Below are positions 38,460-49,562 of a stretch of DNA of 64,000 bases, piece after piece (positions within the stretch are counted from its first letter, which is position 1; each line of letters starts with the position of its first letter). Location of the stretch: NCBI RefSeq assembly GCF_016937655.1, contig NZ_JAFHKL010000008.1:214951-278950 (forward strand). Reading direction: 5' to 3'. The translations under genes and the position numbers were made by a program. The notes below the pieces were generated by a model that saw nothing but the letters and a program-made list of their open reading frames with translations, was not told where the DNA came from and did not search any database. Source of the DNA: Chromobacterium alkanivorans (GTDB lineage: Bacteria; Pseudomonadota; Gammaproteobacteria; Burkholderiales; Chromobacteriaceae).

Positions 38460-39182
38460 ATGAAACTGGGATGGTTGATGTGCGGCTTGTGGAGCGTGGC
38501 GGCGCTGGCGGCGGAGCCGTCGACGCTTTCCATCTACACCGTGGAGTATCCGCCGCTGGTGTTTAAAGGCGAGAACGGCAAGCTGAGCGGCATCGCCGCG
38601 GAGGTGGTGGCTCAGGCGGCGCAACTGGCCGGCCTGAGCATGCGCGTGCCGGAGATCCCCTGGAAGCGCGCCCAAATGCAGGTGCAGCAAGACGCGGACA
38701 GCTGTCTGACGCCTTTTACGCGCTCCCCGGAGAGGGAAAAACTGTATCGCTGGGTGGGGGTGGTGATGGAGAGCAATCAATCCCTGTTCATCAATACCCA
38801 TCATCCGGTGGCCTTGAGCTCGCTGGACGACGCCAAGGGCAAGCGCGTGGTGGTGTTGCTGGGTTCGTCGATGGCGGACTACCTGAAAAAGAACAATATC
38901 GCCTATTCCGTCCGGCCCACGCCGGAGGAAGCCGAGCGCGAGCTGGCGGCGGGGGTGGCGGACGTGTGGGCGGTGCATGACGTGGTGGCCAACTACACCA
39001 TCAAGCAGGTGGGCACGCCGGCGGACAGCATCCGCGAGGCCTTGCAAGTGCAAACCACCAGCATCTATCTGGCCTGCAGCCTGAAAATGCCGGACGCGAC
39101 CGCCTTGAAGCTGAGCAGGGCGTTTCAACAGTTGCGCGAAAGCGGCAAGCTGGAAAAAATCATCGCCAAATATTTGAAGTGA
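38460..39182 (+). CDS. Periplasmic solute-binding protein (SBP family 3)
   Basis: The 240-residue protein has a short signal peptide ending near ALAAEP (residue 18) and the family 3 binding fold. It includes SCLTPFTRSPEREKLYRWVG, the usual ligand-pocket turn, and a final ESGKLEKIIAKY helix. Two cysteines (in DSCLT and YLACS) could form a disulfide. No transporter genes are adjacent. A ribosome site (AGGTGACGGG) precedes the ATG. The ligand is unknown. Confidence 0.83.
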   Translation: MKLGWLMCGLWSVAALAAEPSTLSIYTVEYPPLVFKGENGKLSGIAAEVVAQAAQLAGLSMRVPEIPWKRAQMQVQQDADSCLTPFTRSPEREKLYRWVGVVMESNQSLFINTHHPVALSSLDDAKGKRVVVLLGSSMADYLKKNNIAYSVRPTPEEAERELAAGVADVWAVHDVVANYTIKQVGTPADSIREALQVQTTSIYLACSLKMPDATALKLSRAFQQLRESGKLEKIIAKYLK

Positions 39183-39380
39183 CGATAGTTGGCGCGTGGT
39201 GTTTTATGGTGACAGTGTCGATTCGTATCAATTTTTCAAGGTTACAGTATCTTGGAAAAACACATTGAACTGTCACTGATGGCTGTGAAATGGCTGGGCT
39301 AGAATGGTGCCAGTTTTTGAGCCGCCAAGAATCCGGCGGCGCAATGGTGATTCTTTTGTCATCCCTGGACAAGGACAGTC

Positions 39381-40580
<1,200 letters not shown>

Positions 40581-40630
40581 GGCGTTGCGCCGCGCGCCCG
40601 TGGAGGGCGCCGCGGCGGATAGGAATAGAA

Positions 40631-41656
40631 ATGAAAGCATTATCCAAACTGAAGGCCGAGCGCGGCCTGTGGATGACCGATGTGGCCAAGCCGGAAATCG
40701 GCCATAACGATTTGTTGATCCGGATTCGCAAGACCGCGATCTGCGGCACCGACATCCATATCTGGAACTGGGACGACTGGGCGCAGAAAACCATCCCGGT
40801 GCCCATGCACGTCGGCCATGAGTATGTCGGCGTGGTCGAGGCGATAGGCTCGGAAGTGCAGGGCTTCAGCGTCGGCCAGCGCGTGTCGGGCGAAGGGCAC
40901 ATCACCTGTGGCCATTGCCGCAACTGTCGCGCCGGCCGCCGTCACCTGTGCCGCAACACCTTCGGCGTGGGCGTCAACCGCGAAGGCGCCTTCGCCGAAT
41001 ATCTGGTGATTCCGGCCTTCAACGCCTTCCCGATTCCGGACGACATCTCCGACGACCTGGCGTCCATCTTCGACCCCTTCGGCAACGCGGTGCACACCGC
41101 GCTCAGCTTCAACCTGGTGGGCGAGGACGTGCTGATCACCGGCGCGGGCCCTATCGGCATCATGGCGGTGGCGATCGCTCGCCACGTCGGCGCGCGCCAT
41201 GTGGTGATCACCGACGTCAACGAGTACCGGCTGGAGCTGGCGCGCAAAATGGGCGCGACCCGCGCGGTGAACGTGGCCAAGCAGGAGCTCAAGCAAGTGA
41301 TGGCCGAACTGCATATGACCGAGGGCTTCGACGTCGGCCTGGAAATGTCCGGCAACCCGCAGGCCTTCCGCCAGATGCTGGACACCATGAACCACGGCGG
41401 CAAAGTGGCGCTGCTGGGCATTCCTCCGGCGGACACCGCCATCGACTGGAACCACGTCATCTTCAAAGGCCTGGAAATCAAGGGCATCTACGGGCGCGAG
41501 ATGTTCGAGACCTGGTACAAGATGGTGGCGCTGATCCAGTCCGGTTTGGACATCACTCCCATCATCACCCACCATTTCCCGGTGGATGACTTCCAGCAGG
41601 GCTTCGAAGCCATGCTGTCGGGACAAAGCGGCAAGGTGATTCTGGACTGGAGCTGA
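40631..41656 (+). CDS. tdh: L-threonine 3-dehydrogenase
   Basis: The 341-residue zinc dehydrogenase oxidises threonine to 2-amino-3-ketobutyrate with NAD. Catalytic zinc ligands lie in [13 protein letters not shown] and GHEYVGVV. The structural zinc cluster is [15 protein letters not shown]. The nucleotide site is GAGPIG. With kbl it forms the threonine-to-glycine route. A strong terminator follows 24 bases after the stop. Confidence 0.96.
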   Translation: MKALSKLKAERGLWMTDVAKPEIGHNDLLIRIRKTAICGTDIHIWNWDDWAQKTIPVPMHVGHEYVGVVEAIGSEVQGFSVGQRVSGEGHITCGHCRNCRAGRRHLCRNTFGVGVNREGAFAEYLVIPAFNAFPIPDDISDDLASIFDPFGNAVHTALSFNLVGEDVLITGAGPIGIMAVAIARHVGARHVVITDVNEYRLELARKMGATRAVNVAKQELKQVMAELHMTEGFDVGLEMSGNPQAFRQMLDTMNHGGKVALLGIPPADTAIDWNHVIFKGLEIKGIYGREMFETWYKMVALIQSGLDITPIITHHFPVDDFQQGFEAMLSGQSGKVILDWS

Positions 41657-41680
41657 AGGTAGGCGACGGCCTGACGAAAA

Positions 41681-41711
41681 ACCCTCTTCGCCGGCGAAGA
41701 GGGTTTTTTTA
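41681..41711 (+). terminator. Rho-independent terminator after kbl-tdh
   Basis: ACCCTCTTC pairs with GAAGAGGGT around a GC-rich turn, followed by seven Ts. Confidence 0.9.
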
Positions 41712-42065
41712 CGCGCATGGCCGCGGCTTGAACCTGCTTTGAGAATGTTTGAGCGTCGCCGGCGGGGCGGCGAGAATGGGCTGGCAAAAGGGATGGGGCG
41801 AAGGGGGTCAAGGACGGGCCCCGCGGCTCGGACCCTGTTCACTGTCCGCTGCGCTTCGGACAAGGGCCATGCAAGCCAGCTGGAAATGCCCATGCGCTAC
41901 TCGCGCATGCCGCTTTTTCGCTGGTTTCCGCCTGGCCTCGTTCTGGCTTGAGAGACTTTGAACAGGTTTTCAGGCCGCTCGCGCGGTGTTTGTCCCGGTC
42001 CGATTGTTTGAGTGAGTTCAGAGCTTGCCCTCTCCGCCGTGCGGAGGGGGCTTTTTTATTTCGCC
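41712..42065. other. Gene-free region with hairpins; candidate repeat element or small RNA
   Basis: No reading frame here looks real. The stretch 41833-41966 is bounded by CCTGTTC and its inverse GAACAGG and contains small hairpins, such as TGTCCG/CGGACA near 41843 and CATGCG/CGCATG near 41890. It ends in the plus-strand terminator at 42027-42060, although tdh already has its own. A short transcript of its own is possible. Confidence 0.4.
42027..42060 (+). terminator. Orphan plus-strand terminator
   Basis: An 11-bp stem (GCCCTCTCCGC with GCGGAGGGGGC) and CTTTTTT tail. The T tail is on the plus strand only, so it does not serve the minus-strand SPOR gene beside it. Confidence 0.75.
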
Positions 42066-42860
42066 TTATTGCCCGGCCGGCGCCAGCAGCGGCGCATAGC
42101 CCAGGCCGCGCAACTTCTCCATGGTTTCGTCGGCTTCGGCGCGGCTCTTGAACGGGCCGACCTGCACGCGGGTGACGGTATGGGCCGGGATGCCGTGCTG
42201 TTTCAGCTCCTTCACCAGTTTTTCGGCGTTGCCGATGCTGGAGAACAGGCCCAGCTGGACTTGGTAGCCGATGGAGCTGCCGGCCGGCTTGGCCTTGACC
42301 GCGGCCTCCTTGGCCGGCGCTGCGGGTTTATCCGCGGCGACGGGGGCTGCGAGGGGAGGGGCTGCTTTGACGGGCTCGGCCGGCGCGGTCTTGCCGCCCG
42401 CCGCTTGCGGCGGAGTCGCCGCGGCGGGCGCTTTCGCCGTCGCGCGCTCATGCGCCGGAGCCGGAGCTGGCGCCGCCGCGTGCGCGGGCGGACGGTTGTT
42501 GACCACGGCCGGGGTCTTGTCCAGGTCGGGGCTGGCCGGGCTTGCGGCGCTGGGCGCTTGCGGCGCGCCGGCGGCTTCGGTCGCGGGCGCGCTGCTTTCC
42601 GCTGCCGGCGCGCTGGCGGGGGTGGGGGCCGGCGGCGCTTCCGCCGGGGCGGAAGCGGGCTTGATGATCTTGCCGGAACTGGGACTCTGGCTGCTGGCGG
42701 TCATTTCCACCTTGGGTTTGTTGAAGCTGTCGGTCAGCGGAATGGCGGCCAGCGCCACGGCGACCAGGCCGCCGGCGATCAGCAATCGCTTTTTCAGCTT
42801 GCTGTTGAGGTCGGCTTCGCCGCCGGTCTTGTCGGGGTCTTGTTGATTTTGTTCGCGCAT
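42066..42860 (-). CDS. SPOR-domain protein, inner-membrane anchored
   Basis: The 264-residue protein (from the ATG at 42860) has a basic cytoplasmic start, one membrane helix (LLIAGGLVAVALAAIPL, about 25-41), a long Ala/Pro-rich periplasmic linker and a C-terminal SPOR domain (YQVQLGLFSSIGNAEKLVKEL to the end). SPOR domains bind denuded glycan strands at the division septum, so a role in cell division is likely. A GTG 30 bases upstream could add ten residues but has no better ribosome site. It diverges from ndk. Confidence 0.85.
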   Translation of the reverse strand: MREQNQQDPDKTGGEADLNSKLKKRLLIAGGLVAVALAAIPLTDSFNKPKVEMTASSQSPSSGKIIKPASAPAEAPPAPTPASAPAAESSAPATEAAGAPQAPSAASPASPDLDKTPAVVNNRPPAHAAAPAPAPAHERATAKAPAAATPPQAAGGKTAPAEPVKAAPPLAAPVAADKPAAPAKEAAVKAKPAGSSIGYQVQLGLFSSIGNAEKLVKELKQHGIPAHTVTRVQVGPFKSRAEADETMEKLRGLGYAPLLAPAGQ

Positions 42861-42929
42861 GGTCCGTGAGACTTGAGAAATGTGCAGCACATGGTTGAAA
42901 ACACTGCTAAAATATCGGGTTCGTCAAAA

Positions 42930-42957
42930 TTGGGTAACCCGAGTGGCTGCATAATAC
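42930..42957 (+). promoter_or_regulatory. Possible promoter of ndk
   Basis: TTGGGT (42930-42935) and TAATAC (42952-42957) are 16 bases apart, about 40 bases before the ndk start. Match to consensus is moderate. Confidence 0.4.
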
Positions 42958-42997
42958 TCAAGTTTAGCCACTTGTCTTGATGTTTGGGAGAATTTAT

Positions 42998-43423
42998 ATG
43001 GCAATTGAACGCACCTTGTCCATCGTTAAGCCGGACGCCGTTGGTAAAAACGTCATCGGCAAAATTTACGACCGTTTCGAATCCGCCGGCCTGAAAATCG
43101 TGGCCGCCAAGATGAAGCAACTGTCCCGCGCCGAAGCCGAAGGCTTCTACGCCGTGCACAAAGAACGTCCGTTCTTCAAGGACCTGGTTGACTTCATGGT
43201 GTCCGGCCCGGTGATGATCCAGGCGCTCGAAGGCGAAAACGCCGTGCTGAAAAACCGCGAACTGATGGGCGCGACCGATCCGAAGAAAGCTGAAGCCGGC
43301 ACCATCCGCGCCGATTTCGCCGATTCCATCGACGCCAACGCCGTCCATGGTTCCGACAGCGTGGAAAACGCCGCGATCGAAGTGGCTTATTTCTTTGCTG
43401 CATCCGAGATCAGCGCCCGCTAA
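42998..43423 (+). CDS. ndk: Nucleoside diphosphate kinase
   Basis: The 141-residue enzyme balances nucleoside triphosphate pools by a ping-pong phosphate transfer. The phosphorylated histidine sits in the NAVHGSDS motif near residue 117, and the P-loop-less KPDAV start is typical. I chose the ATG at 42998 (MAIERT) with GGGAG nearby over an in-frame upstream ATG. It opens the long housekeeping block that continues with rlmN. Confidence 0.96.
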   Translation: MAIERTLSIVKPDAVGKNVIGKIYDRFESAGLKIVAAKMKQLSRAEAEGFYAVHKERPFFKDLVDFMVSGPVMIQALEGENAVLKNRELMGATDPKKAEAGTIRADFADSIDANAVHGSDSVENAAIEVAYFFAASEISAR

Positions 43424-43522
43424 TCTCAAATAGTACTCCGTTGTTTGCGGAGCCCGTCTCATGGACGGGCTCCGTCGAAAAGGCGGTCGTCCACACCGCC
43501 TTTGCTTTATCCCGAGGAATGC

Positions 43523-44617
43523 ATGAAAACCAACCTGCTCGACTTCAACCTGGACCAGCTGACCCGGCATTTCGCCGAAATGGGCGAGAAGCCGTTTCGC
43601 GCCAAGCAAGTGATGCGCTGGATGCACCAGATGGCGGAAGCCGATTTCGACGCGATGACCGACCTGGCCAAAAGCCTGCGCGCCAAGCTGCATGAACGCG
43701 CCGAAGTGAAGGTTCCCTCGCTGATGACCGGGCAGGCGTCCAGTGATGGCACCCGCAAGTGGCTGCTCGACGTCGGCACCGGCAACGGCGTCGAAACCGT
43801 CTTCATCCCCGAGGATGAACGCGGCACCTTGTGCGTGTCATCCCAGGTGGGCTGCGCGCTGGAATGCACGTTCTGCTCCACCGGCCGCCAGGGCTTCAAC
43901 CGCAATCTGTCCACTGCGGAGATCATCGGCCAGCTGTGGTGGGCCAACAAGGCGATGGGCGTCACGCCCAAGAACGAGCGCGTGGTGTCCAATGTGGTGA
44001 TGATGGGCATGGGCGAGCCGCTGGCCAATTTCGACAATGTGGTCAGCGCGATGCAGATCATGCTGGACGACCACGGCTACGGCCTGTCGCGCCGGCGAGT
44101 GACCCTGTCCACCTCCGGCCTGGTGCCGCAGATGGACCGGCTGCGCGAAGAGTGCCCGGTGGCGCTGGCGGTGTCGCTGCACGCGCCCAACGACGCGATT
44201 CGCGACGTGATTGTGCCTATAAACAAGAAATACCCGTTGGCGCAGCTGATGGCGGCCTGTCAGCGCTATCTGGAAAAGGCGCCGCGCGACTTCATTACTT
44301 TCGAGTACGTGATGCTTGACGGTGTCAACGATAGGCCGGAACATGCTCGCCAATTGCTGGAGCTGGTGCGGGACGTGCCGTGCAAGTTCAATCTGATACC
44401 GTTCAATCCGTTCCCGAACTCGGGTTATGAGCGTTCCAGCAATAATGCGATTCGCGCGTTCCGCGAAATTCTGCAGGAGCGCGGTTATGTGGTGACGGTG
44501 CGGAAAACGCGCGGCGACGACATCGACGCCGCCTGTGGCCAGCTGGCCGGCCAAGTCATGGACAAAACCCGCCGTCAAGCCAAATGGATGCAGCTCGTAG
44601 AGGACAATAAGCAATGA
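43523..44617 (+). CDS. rlmN: Dual-specificity RNA methyltransferase RlmN
   Basis: The 364-residue radical SAM enzyme methylates C2 of A2503 in 23S rRNA and A37 of some tRNAs. The iron-sulfur cluster motif is [11 protein letters not shown], and the late catalytic cysteine lies in DIDAACGQL. The start ATG at 43523 has CGAGGA upstream. The stop overlaps the next start by 4 bases, so pilW is probably cotranslated, the usual order in Neisseriales. Confidence 0.96.
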   Translation: MKTNLLDFNLDQLTRHFAEMGEKPFRAKQVMRWMHQMAEADFDAMTDLAKSLRAKLHERAEVKVPSLMTGQASSDGTRKWLLDVGTGNGVETVFIPEDERGTLCVSSQVGCALECTFCSTGRQGFNRNLSTAEIIGQLWWANKAMGVTPKNERVVSNVVMMGMGEPLANFDNVVSAMQIMLDDHGYGLSRRRVTLSTSGLVPQMDRLREECPVALAVSLHAPNDAIRDVIVPINKKYPLAQLMAACQRYLEKAPRDFITFEYVMLDGVNDRPEHARQLLELVRDVPCKFNLIPFNPFPNSGYERSSNNAIRAFREILQERGYVVTVRKTRGDDIDAACGQLAGQVMDKTRRQAKWMQLVEDNKQ

Positions 44618-45357
44618 CGATACGGCAAATGGGGTTGATGGCCTGCTTATGGATGGCTGTGAGTTCAACCGCATTTGCCGCCGACGCCGAGGTGTCGCGC
44701 GAGCTGGCGACGATACGCAGCCAGCTGGCGATCGAATACGCCAAGATCGGCAATTACAAAGTGGCGCTGGAAACGGCGGACCTGGCCGTCGCCGCGGACC
44801 CGGCCTACGTCCCGGCCTATGTGTCCCGAGCCTATGTTTTGACCCAGTTGCGCGAAGAAGGGCCCGCCGAGGCCAATTACCGCAAAGCCCTGCAACTGGA
44901 TCCAAGCAACCCGGAAGCGAACAATAATTACGGTTTGTTTCTGTGCGACCGAAACCGGTTGCAGGATTCTTTGTCCTATTTTCAGAAAGCGCTGGCCAAC
45001 CCGCTGTATGATTCGCCTCAGACGGCTTATTTGAACCTGGGGCATTGCAGCGCCAAGGCCGGCAATAACGAGCAGGCCAACGATTACTTGCTGGCGGCGC
45101 TGCGCGCCGCGCCCAATTTCGCGCCCGCGCTGCGGGAATTAGCACAGTTGCATCTTGGGCTGGGTAATGCCAAATTGGCTGCTTTCTATTTCGAACGGAT
45201 GGGCAAGGGCGCGGCGCTGCAAGCCGACGACCTGTGGCTGGGCGTGCAGATCGCGCGCAAGAGCGGCAACAGGGCGTTGGAAAGCGAATGTTCCGCCGCG
45301 CTCAAGAACCGTTATCCGGATTCCAAAGAAACACAACTGCTGTTGAGTGGAAGCTGA
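44614..45357 (+). CDS. pilW: Type IV pilus biogenesis lipoprotein-like TPR protein PilW/PilF
   Basis: The 247-residue protein has a signal-like N-terminus ending near AFAADA (residue 23) and four to five TPR units across the rest. It matches the pilotin PilW of Neisseria and PilF of Pseudomonas, which help the secretin assemble in the outer membrane. The N-terminal region has a Cys at residue 11 inside the hydrophobic stretch, but not in a good lipobox, so lipid anchoring is uncertain. The rlmN-pilW-rodZ-ispG order supports the call. Confidence 0.85.
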   Translation: MTIRQMGLMACLWMAVSSTAFAADAEVSRELATIRSQLAIEYAKIGNYKVALETADLAVAADPAYVPAYVSRAYVLTQLREEGPAEANYRKALQLDPSNPEANNNYGLFLCDRNRLQDSLSYFQKALANPLYDSPQTAYLNLGHCSAKAGNNEQANDYLLAALRAAPNFAPALRELAQLHLGLGNAKLAAFYFERMGKGAALQADDLWLGVQIARKSGNRALESECSAALKNRYPDSKETQLLLSGS

Positions 45358-45359
45358 GG

Positions 45360-46289
45360 ATGGAGCAACAATTCGAACAACAGGGACAGCCGACCGGTTC
45401 CAGCGTCGGCGCCCGGCTGAAAGCCGCTCGCGAAGCGGCCGGCATGGGCTTGGGGGAAGTCGCGGATAGGCTGAAACTGTCGATGCGGCAGTTGGAGGCG
45501 ATAGAGCGCGACGATTTTACGATCTTGCCGGGCGCGACCTTCGTGCGCGGCTTCGTGCGCAATTACGCCCGCTTTTTGCAGATTGATCCCGAACCGTTGA
45601 TGCACGCGCTGGACAGGCAGTTTCCTTCCGCCGTCAACGACGTCGCCAATCTGGTGCGCGACGGCGCGCACGAGGTTCCGGGGCATGTCGGCGAGCCGGC
45701 CGCGTCGGACGAAGGCGGCTCTTCAGGCAAATGGATTGTAGGCCTGTTGGTGATCGCGGCCCTGGGCGGCGGCGTCGCCTGGCTGGCCAGCAATCATGGC
45801 GGCGACAGCCGACCGGCCGCGGAAGCCTCCTCGGCCATCGCGACCGAACTGTCTTCGGCGCCGGCGGGCGAAGCCTCCGCTCCCGCGGCGTTTGCCGCGG
45901 AGACGCCGGCTTCCGCGCCGGCCGTCGCCGTCGCGCCCGTTCCGGCTTCCGCGCCGCAGCCGGTCAAGGCGGCCAACGTGGCCAGCGCGCCGGTCCAAAC
46001 GGCGGCGCCGGCGGCCAAGCCTCAGGCCAGCGCCGCCGTTGCGGCGGCCAGCGGCAAGCTGGTGTTGACGGTCAAGGAGGCGGAAGCCTGGGTGTCGGTG
46101 GTGGACGCCACCGGCAAGAAGCTGGTGTTCCAGACCTTGCAGCCGGGCAGCACCCAGGAAGCGGTCGGCACCCCGCCGTTCAAGCTGGTGATCGGCAACG
46201 CCTCGCAAGTGGCGGTGAATTTCAATGGCCAAGCGGTGGACCTCTCGGACAAGATCCGCGGCACCACGGCAAAGCTGGAACTCAAGTAA
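45360..46289 (+). CDS. rodZ: RodZ-type cytoskeletal protein (HTH, TM, DUF4115)
   Basis: The 309-residue protein begins with an XRE-like helix-turn-helix (about 15-75), has one membrane helix ([20 protein letters not shown], about 125-144), a long Ala/Pro linker and a C-terminal beta DUF4115 domain. RodZ links MreB to the cell-wall machine and sets rod shape. The ATG at 45360 overlaps the end of pilW and is preceded by GGAAG. An upstream in-frame start is only a shadow of pilW. Confidence 0.9.
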   Translation: MEQQFEQQGQPTGSSVGARLKAAREAAGMGLGEVADRLKLSMRQLEAIERDDFTILPGATFVRGFVRNYARFLQIDPEPLMHALDRQFPSAVNDVANLVRDGAHEVPGHVGEPAASDEGGSSGKWIVGLLVIAALGGGVAWLASNHGGDSRPAAEASSAIATELSSAPAGEASAPAAFAAETPASAPAVAVAPVPASAPQPVKAANVASAPVQTAAPAAKPQASAAVAAASGKLVLTVKEAEAWVSVVDATGKKLVFQTLQPGSTQEAVGTPPFKLVIGNASQVAVNFNGQAVDLSDKIRGTTAKLELK

Positions 46290-46302
46290 TTCAAGGTAGC
46301 GA

Positions 46303-47586
46303 ATGGATAGCGTGAACATCGCGCGACGCCCCACCCTGCAGGCTAGGGTGGGGCATGTCATTGTAGGATCGGACGCTCCGGTGGTGGTGCAGTCCATGAC
46401 CAACACCGACACCGCGGACGCGGCGGCCACGGTGCAGCAAGTGCTGGAGCTGGCGGAAGCCGGATCGGAGCTGGTGCGCATCACCGTCAACTCGCCGGAG
46501 GCGGCGGCCAAGGTGGCGGAAATCCGTCAACGGCTGGACGACGCCGGCTGTGCCGTTCCCTTGGTCGGCGATTTCCACTTCAATGGCGATCGCCTGCTGA
46601 GGGAGTACCCGGACTGCGCGCGCGCGCTGGCCAAATACCGGATCAATCCGGGCAATGTGGGCAAGGGCGCCAAGGGCGACGACAAGTTCGCCTTCATGAT
46701 TCGCACCGCCATCGAGCACGGCAAGCCGGTGCGCATCGGCGTCAACTGGGGCAGCCTGGACCAGGCCTTGCTGGCGCGGATGATGGACGCCAACAACCGC
46801 GTCGCCCGGCCGCTGCCCTTGGAGCAGCTGATGCGCGAGGCCTTGATCGTCTCCGCGCTGGAGTCCGCCGACAAGGCGATGGAGCTGGGCCTGCCGGCCG
46901 AGCAGATTCTGCTGTCCTGCAAGGTCAGCAATGTGCAGGACCTGATCACCGTGTACCGCGACCTGGGCAGCCGCTGCAATTTCCCGCTGCACCTGGGTCT
47001 GACCGAAGCCGGCATGGGCTCCAAGGGCATCGTCGCGTCCAGCGCGGCGCTGGCGATCCTGCTGCAGCAAGGCATAGGCGACACCATCCGCATCTCGCTG
47101 ACGCCGCAGCCGGGCGAGGCGCGCACCAAGGAAGTGGTGGTGGCGCAGGAGCTGCTGCAAACCATGGGCCTGCGCAGCTTCACCCCGCTGGTGACCGCTT
47201 GTCCGGGCTGCGGCCGCACCACCAGCACCTTTTTCCAGGAGCTGGCGGACCAGATCCAGAATTATCTGCGCACGCAAATGCCGGTGTGGCGTTTGCAATA
47301 CCCGGGCGTAGAGGACATGAAGGTGGCGGTGATGGGCTGCGTGGTCAACGGCCCGGGGGAGAGCAAACTGGCCGATATCGGCATCTCGCTGCCCGGCACC
47401 GGCGAAGTGCCGGTGGCGCCGGTTTACGTCGACGGCCAAAAGGATGTTACCCTCAAGGGCGACAACATCGCCGCCGAGTTCACCGCCTTGGTTGATCGCT
47501 ATGTGCAAAGCCGTTACGGCGAAGGCGGCGCCAAGCGCCGCGAGGGCGGCAGCCGCACCATCCCGATTCGTCCGGTAGGCGTTTGA
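46303..47586 (+). CDS. ispG: 4-hydroxy-3-methylbut-2-en-1-yl diphosphate synthase
   Basis: The 427-residue iron-sulfur enzyme carries out the penultimate step of the MEP isoprenoid pathway. Cluster cysteines lie in CPGCGR and in GCVVNGPGE. The TIM-barrel part opens with [17 protein letters not shown]. Length is normal for the beta-/gammaproteobacterial form. It follows rodZ by 13 bases. Confidence 0.96.
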   Translation: MDSVNIARRPTLQARVGHVIVGSDAPVVVQSMTNTDTADAAATVQQVLELAEAGSELVRITVNSPEAAAKVAEIRQRLDDAGCAVPLVGDFHFNGDRLLREYPDCARALAKYRINPGNVGKGAKGDDKFAFMIRTAIEHGKPVRIGVNWGSLDQALLARMMDANNRVARPLPLEQLMREALIVSALESADKAMELGLPAEQILLSCKVSNVQDLITVYRDLGSRCNFPLHLGLTEAGMGSKGIVASSAALAILLQQGIGDTIRISLTPQPGEARTKEVVVAQELLQTMGLRSFTPLVTACPGCGRTTSTFFQELADQIQNYLRTQMPVWRLQYPGVEDMKVAVMGCVVNGPGESKLADIGISLPGTGEVPVAPVYVDGQKDVTLKGDNIAAEFTALVDRYVQSRYGEGGAKRREGGSRTIPIRPVGV

Positions 47587-47642
47587 GCGCGTTTGGCGCA
47601 ATGACCGGGCACTGATTCAAGCGATATACAAGAAAACAAGCA

Positions 47643-48914
47643 ATGGCTCAAAAATATCAAGCGGTCAAAGGCATGAATGACGTGCTGCCGGCCGAGTCCT
47701 ACCAGTGGGAGTTCTTTGAAGGCAAGCTGCGCGAGTTGCTGGCCGACTACGGCTACCAGAACATCCGCACCCCCATCGTCGAAACCACGCCGCTGTTCGT
47801 TCGCGCCATCGGCGAAGTCACCGACGTGGTGGAGAAGGAGATGTACACCTTTATCGACAGCCTGAACGGCGACAGCCTGACGCTGCGCCCCGAAGGCACC
47901 GCCGGCACCCTGCGCGCGGTGGTCGAGCACAACCTTCTGTACAATGCCACCCAGAAGCTGTGGTATATGGGGCCGATGTTCCGTCACGAGCGCCCGCAAA
48001 AGGGCCGCTATCGCCAGTTCCATCAGATGGGGGTGGAGGCGCTGGGTTTTGGCGGGCCGGACATCGACGCCGAAATCATCGCGATGACCGCGGACCTGTG
48101 GCGCCGGTTGGGCCTGTCCCAGTATGTGCGCCTGGAAATCAATTCGCTGGGCAACCAGGAGGAGCGCGCCGCTCACCGTCAGGCGCTGATCGCCTATCTG
48201 GAACGGCACGTGGACATCCTGGACGAAGACGGCAAGCGCCGCATGTACAGCAATCCGTTGCGCGTGCTGGACACCAAGAACCCGGCCTTGCAGCAGATGG
48301 CCGACGAGGCGCCCAAGCTGTCCGACTATCTGGGCGAAGCGTCCCGCGCGCATTACGAAGGTTGGAAGGCGATGATCCGCGAACTGGGCGTCGACTTCGT
48401 GGAAAACCCGCGGCTGGTGCGCGGACTCGACTACTACAACCAGTCGGTGTTCGAATGGGTGACCAATGAGCTGGGCGCGCAAGGCACGGTTTGCGCCGGC
48501 GGCCGTTACGACGGCCTGATCGAACAACTGGGCGGCAAGCCGGCGGCCGGCATCGGCTTCGGCATGGGCCTGGAGCGCGTGGTGCTGTTGCTGCAGGACA
48601 AGCAATTGCTGCCGGCGCAACGCAGCGTCGACGTCTACCTGGTGAACCAGGGCGAAGGCGCGGGGCTGTACGCGATGAAGCTGGCGCAGAGCCTGCGCGC
48701 CGCCGGCCTGTCGGTGGTGCAGCACTTGGGCGAAGGCAGCTTCAAGTCGCAAATGAAAAAAGCCGACGGCTGCGGCGCGCAGTTCGCCGTCATCGTCGGC
48801 GAAGATGAAATCAAGACGGGTCAGGCGGTGATCAAGGTGCTGCGCGCCGAGATGGACCAGCAAACCGTGGCGGCGGAAGCGGTGGCCGCCACGCTGATCT
48901 CACTGAAAGCTTAA
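47643..48914 (+). CDS. hisS: Histidyl-tRNA synthetase
   Basis: The 423-residue class II synthetase charges tRNA-His. Motif 2 ([17 protein letters not shown]), the histidine-specific ARGLDYYN-like segment ([14 protein letters not shown]) and motif 3 ([11 protein letters not shown]) are all present. The C-terminal anticodon-binding domain is intact. It differs from the HisZ paralogue later in the window by keeping every catalytic segment. Confidence 0.97.
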   Translation: MAQKYQAVKGMNDVLPAESYQWEFFEGKLRELLADYGYQNIRTPIVETTPLFVRAIGEVTDVVEKEMYTFIDSLNGDSLTLRPEGTAGTLRAVVEHNLLYNATQKLWYMGPMFRHERPQKGRYRQFHQMGVEALGFGGPDIDAEIIAMTADLWRRLGLSQYVRLEINSLGNQEERAAHRQALIAYLERHVDILDEDGKRRMYSNPLRVLDTKNPALQQMADEAPKLSDYLGEASRAHYEGWKAMIRELGVDFVENPRLVRGLDYYNQSVFEWVTNELGAQGTVCAGGRYDGLIEQLGGKPAAGIGFGMGLERVVLLLQDKQLLPAQRSVDVYLVNQGEGAGLYAMKLAQSLRAAGLSVVQHLGEGSFKSQMKKADGCGAQFAVIVGEDEIKTGQAVIKVLRAEMDQQTVAAEAVAATLISLKA

Positions 48915-48928
48915 GGGAGAGGGGCGCA

Positions 48929-49558
48929 ATGGCGTTCGACTTGCAGGAACAGGAACAGATTGATTCGATCAAGGCCTTCTGGCAACAGTGGGGCAAGCTG
49001 ATCGCCGGCGTGCTGGCGGCGTCCGCGATTGCCTACCTGGGGTTCAAGGGCTATCGCTACTATCAGGAGCAGCAAGCGCAGAAGGCCGCGGCCGCTTACG
49101 AGAACATCGACGCGGCGGTGGCGGGCAAGGACATCGCCAAGCTGAAGTCCGCGGTGACGCTGCTGCAGAACGATTTCGGTTCTTCGGCCTACGCTACCCG
49201 CGGCTCGCTGATTCTGGCCAAGGCCGCTTTCGACAAGAGCGACCTCGCCTTGGCCAAGAGCCAGCTGGAATGGGTGCTGGCCAATAGCAAGGACGAATCG
49301 GCAAGCGCCATCGCCCGCCTGCGCCTGGCCTCCTTGCTGCTGGATCAGAAGGCTTACGACGCGGCGATCGCCGAACTGAACAAGGAACACGCGGCCGGTT
49401 TCGACGCGCTGTTCCTGGATTTGAAGGGCGATGTGCTGGTCGCCAAGGGCGACGCCGCCGCCGCGCGCGACGCCTATAAATCCGCTTTGGCCAAATTGGT
49501 GGGCGATTCGCCGAACCGCCAGTTCATCCAGACCAAACTCGACGCGCTGGGAGGCTGA
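48929..49558 (+). CDS. YfgM-family membrane-anchored TPR protein
   Basis: The 209-residue protein has an N-terminal membrane helix (LIAGVLAASAIAYLGF, about 23-38) and a periplasmic TPR region. The opening DLQEQEQIDSIKAFWQQWG is typical of YfgM, an ancillary factor of the SecYEG/PpiD chaperone site. It lies between hisS and bamB, the standard position. The stop is 4 bases before the bamB start. Confidence 0.9.
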   Translation: MAFDLQEQEQIDSIKAFWQQWGKLIAGVLAASAIAYLGFKGYRYYQEQQAQKAAAAYENIDAAVAGKDIAKLKSAVTLLQNDFGSSAYATRGSLILAKAAFDKSDLALAKSQLEWVLANSKDESASAIARLRLASLLLDQKAYDAAIAELNKEHAAGFDALFLDLKGDVLVAKGDAAAARDAYKSALAKLVGDSPNRQFIQTKLDALGG

Positions 49559-49562
49559 CCGC

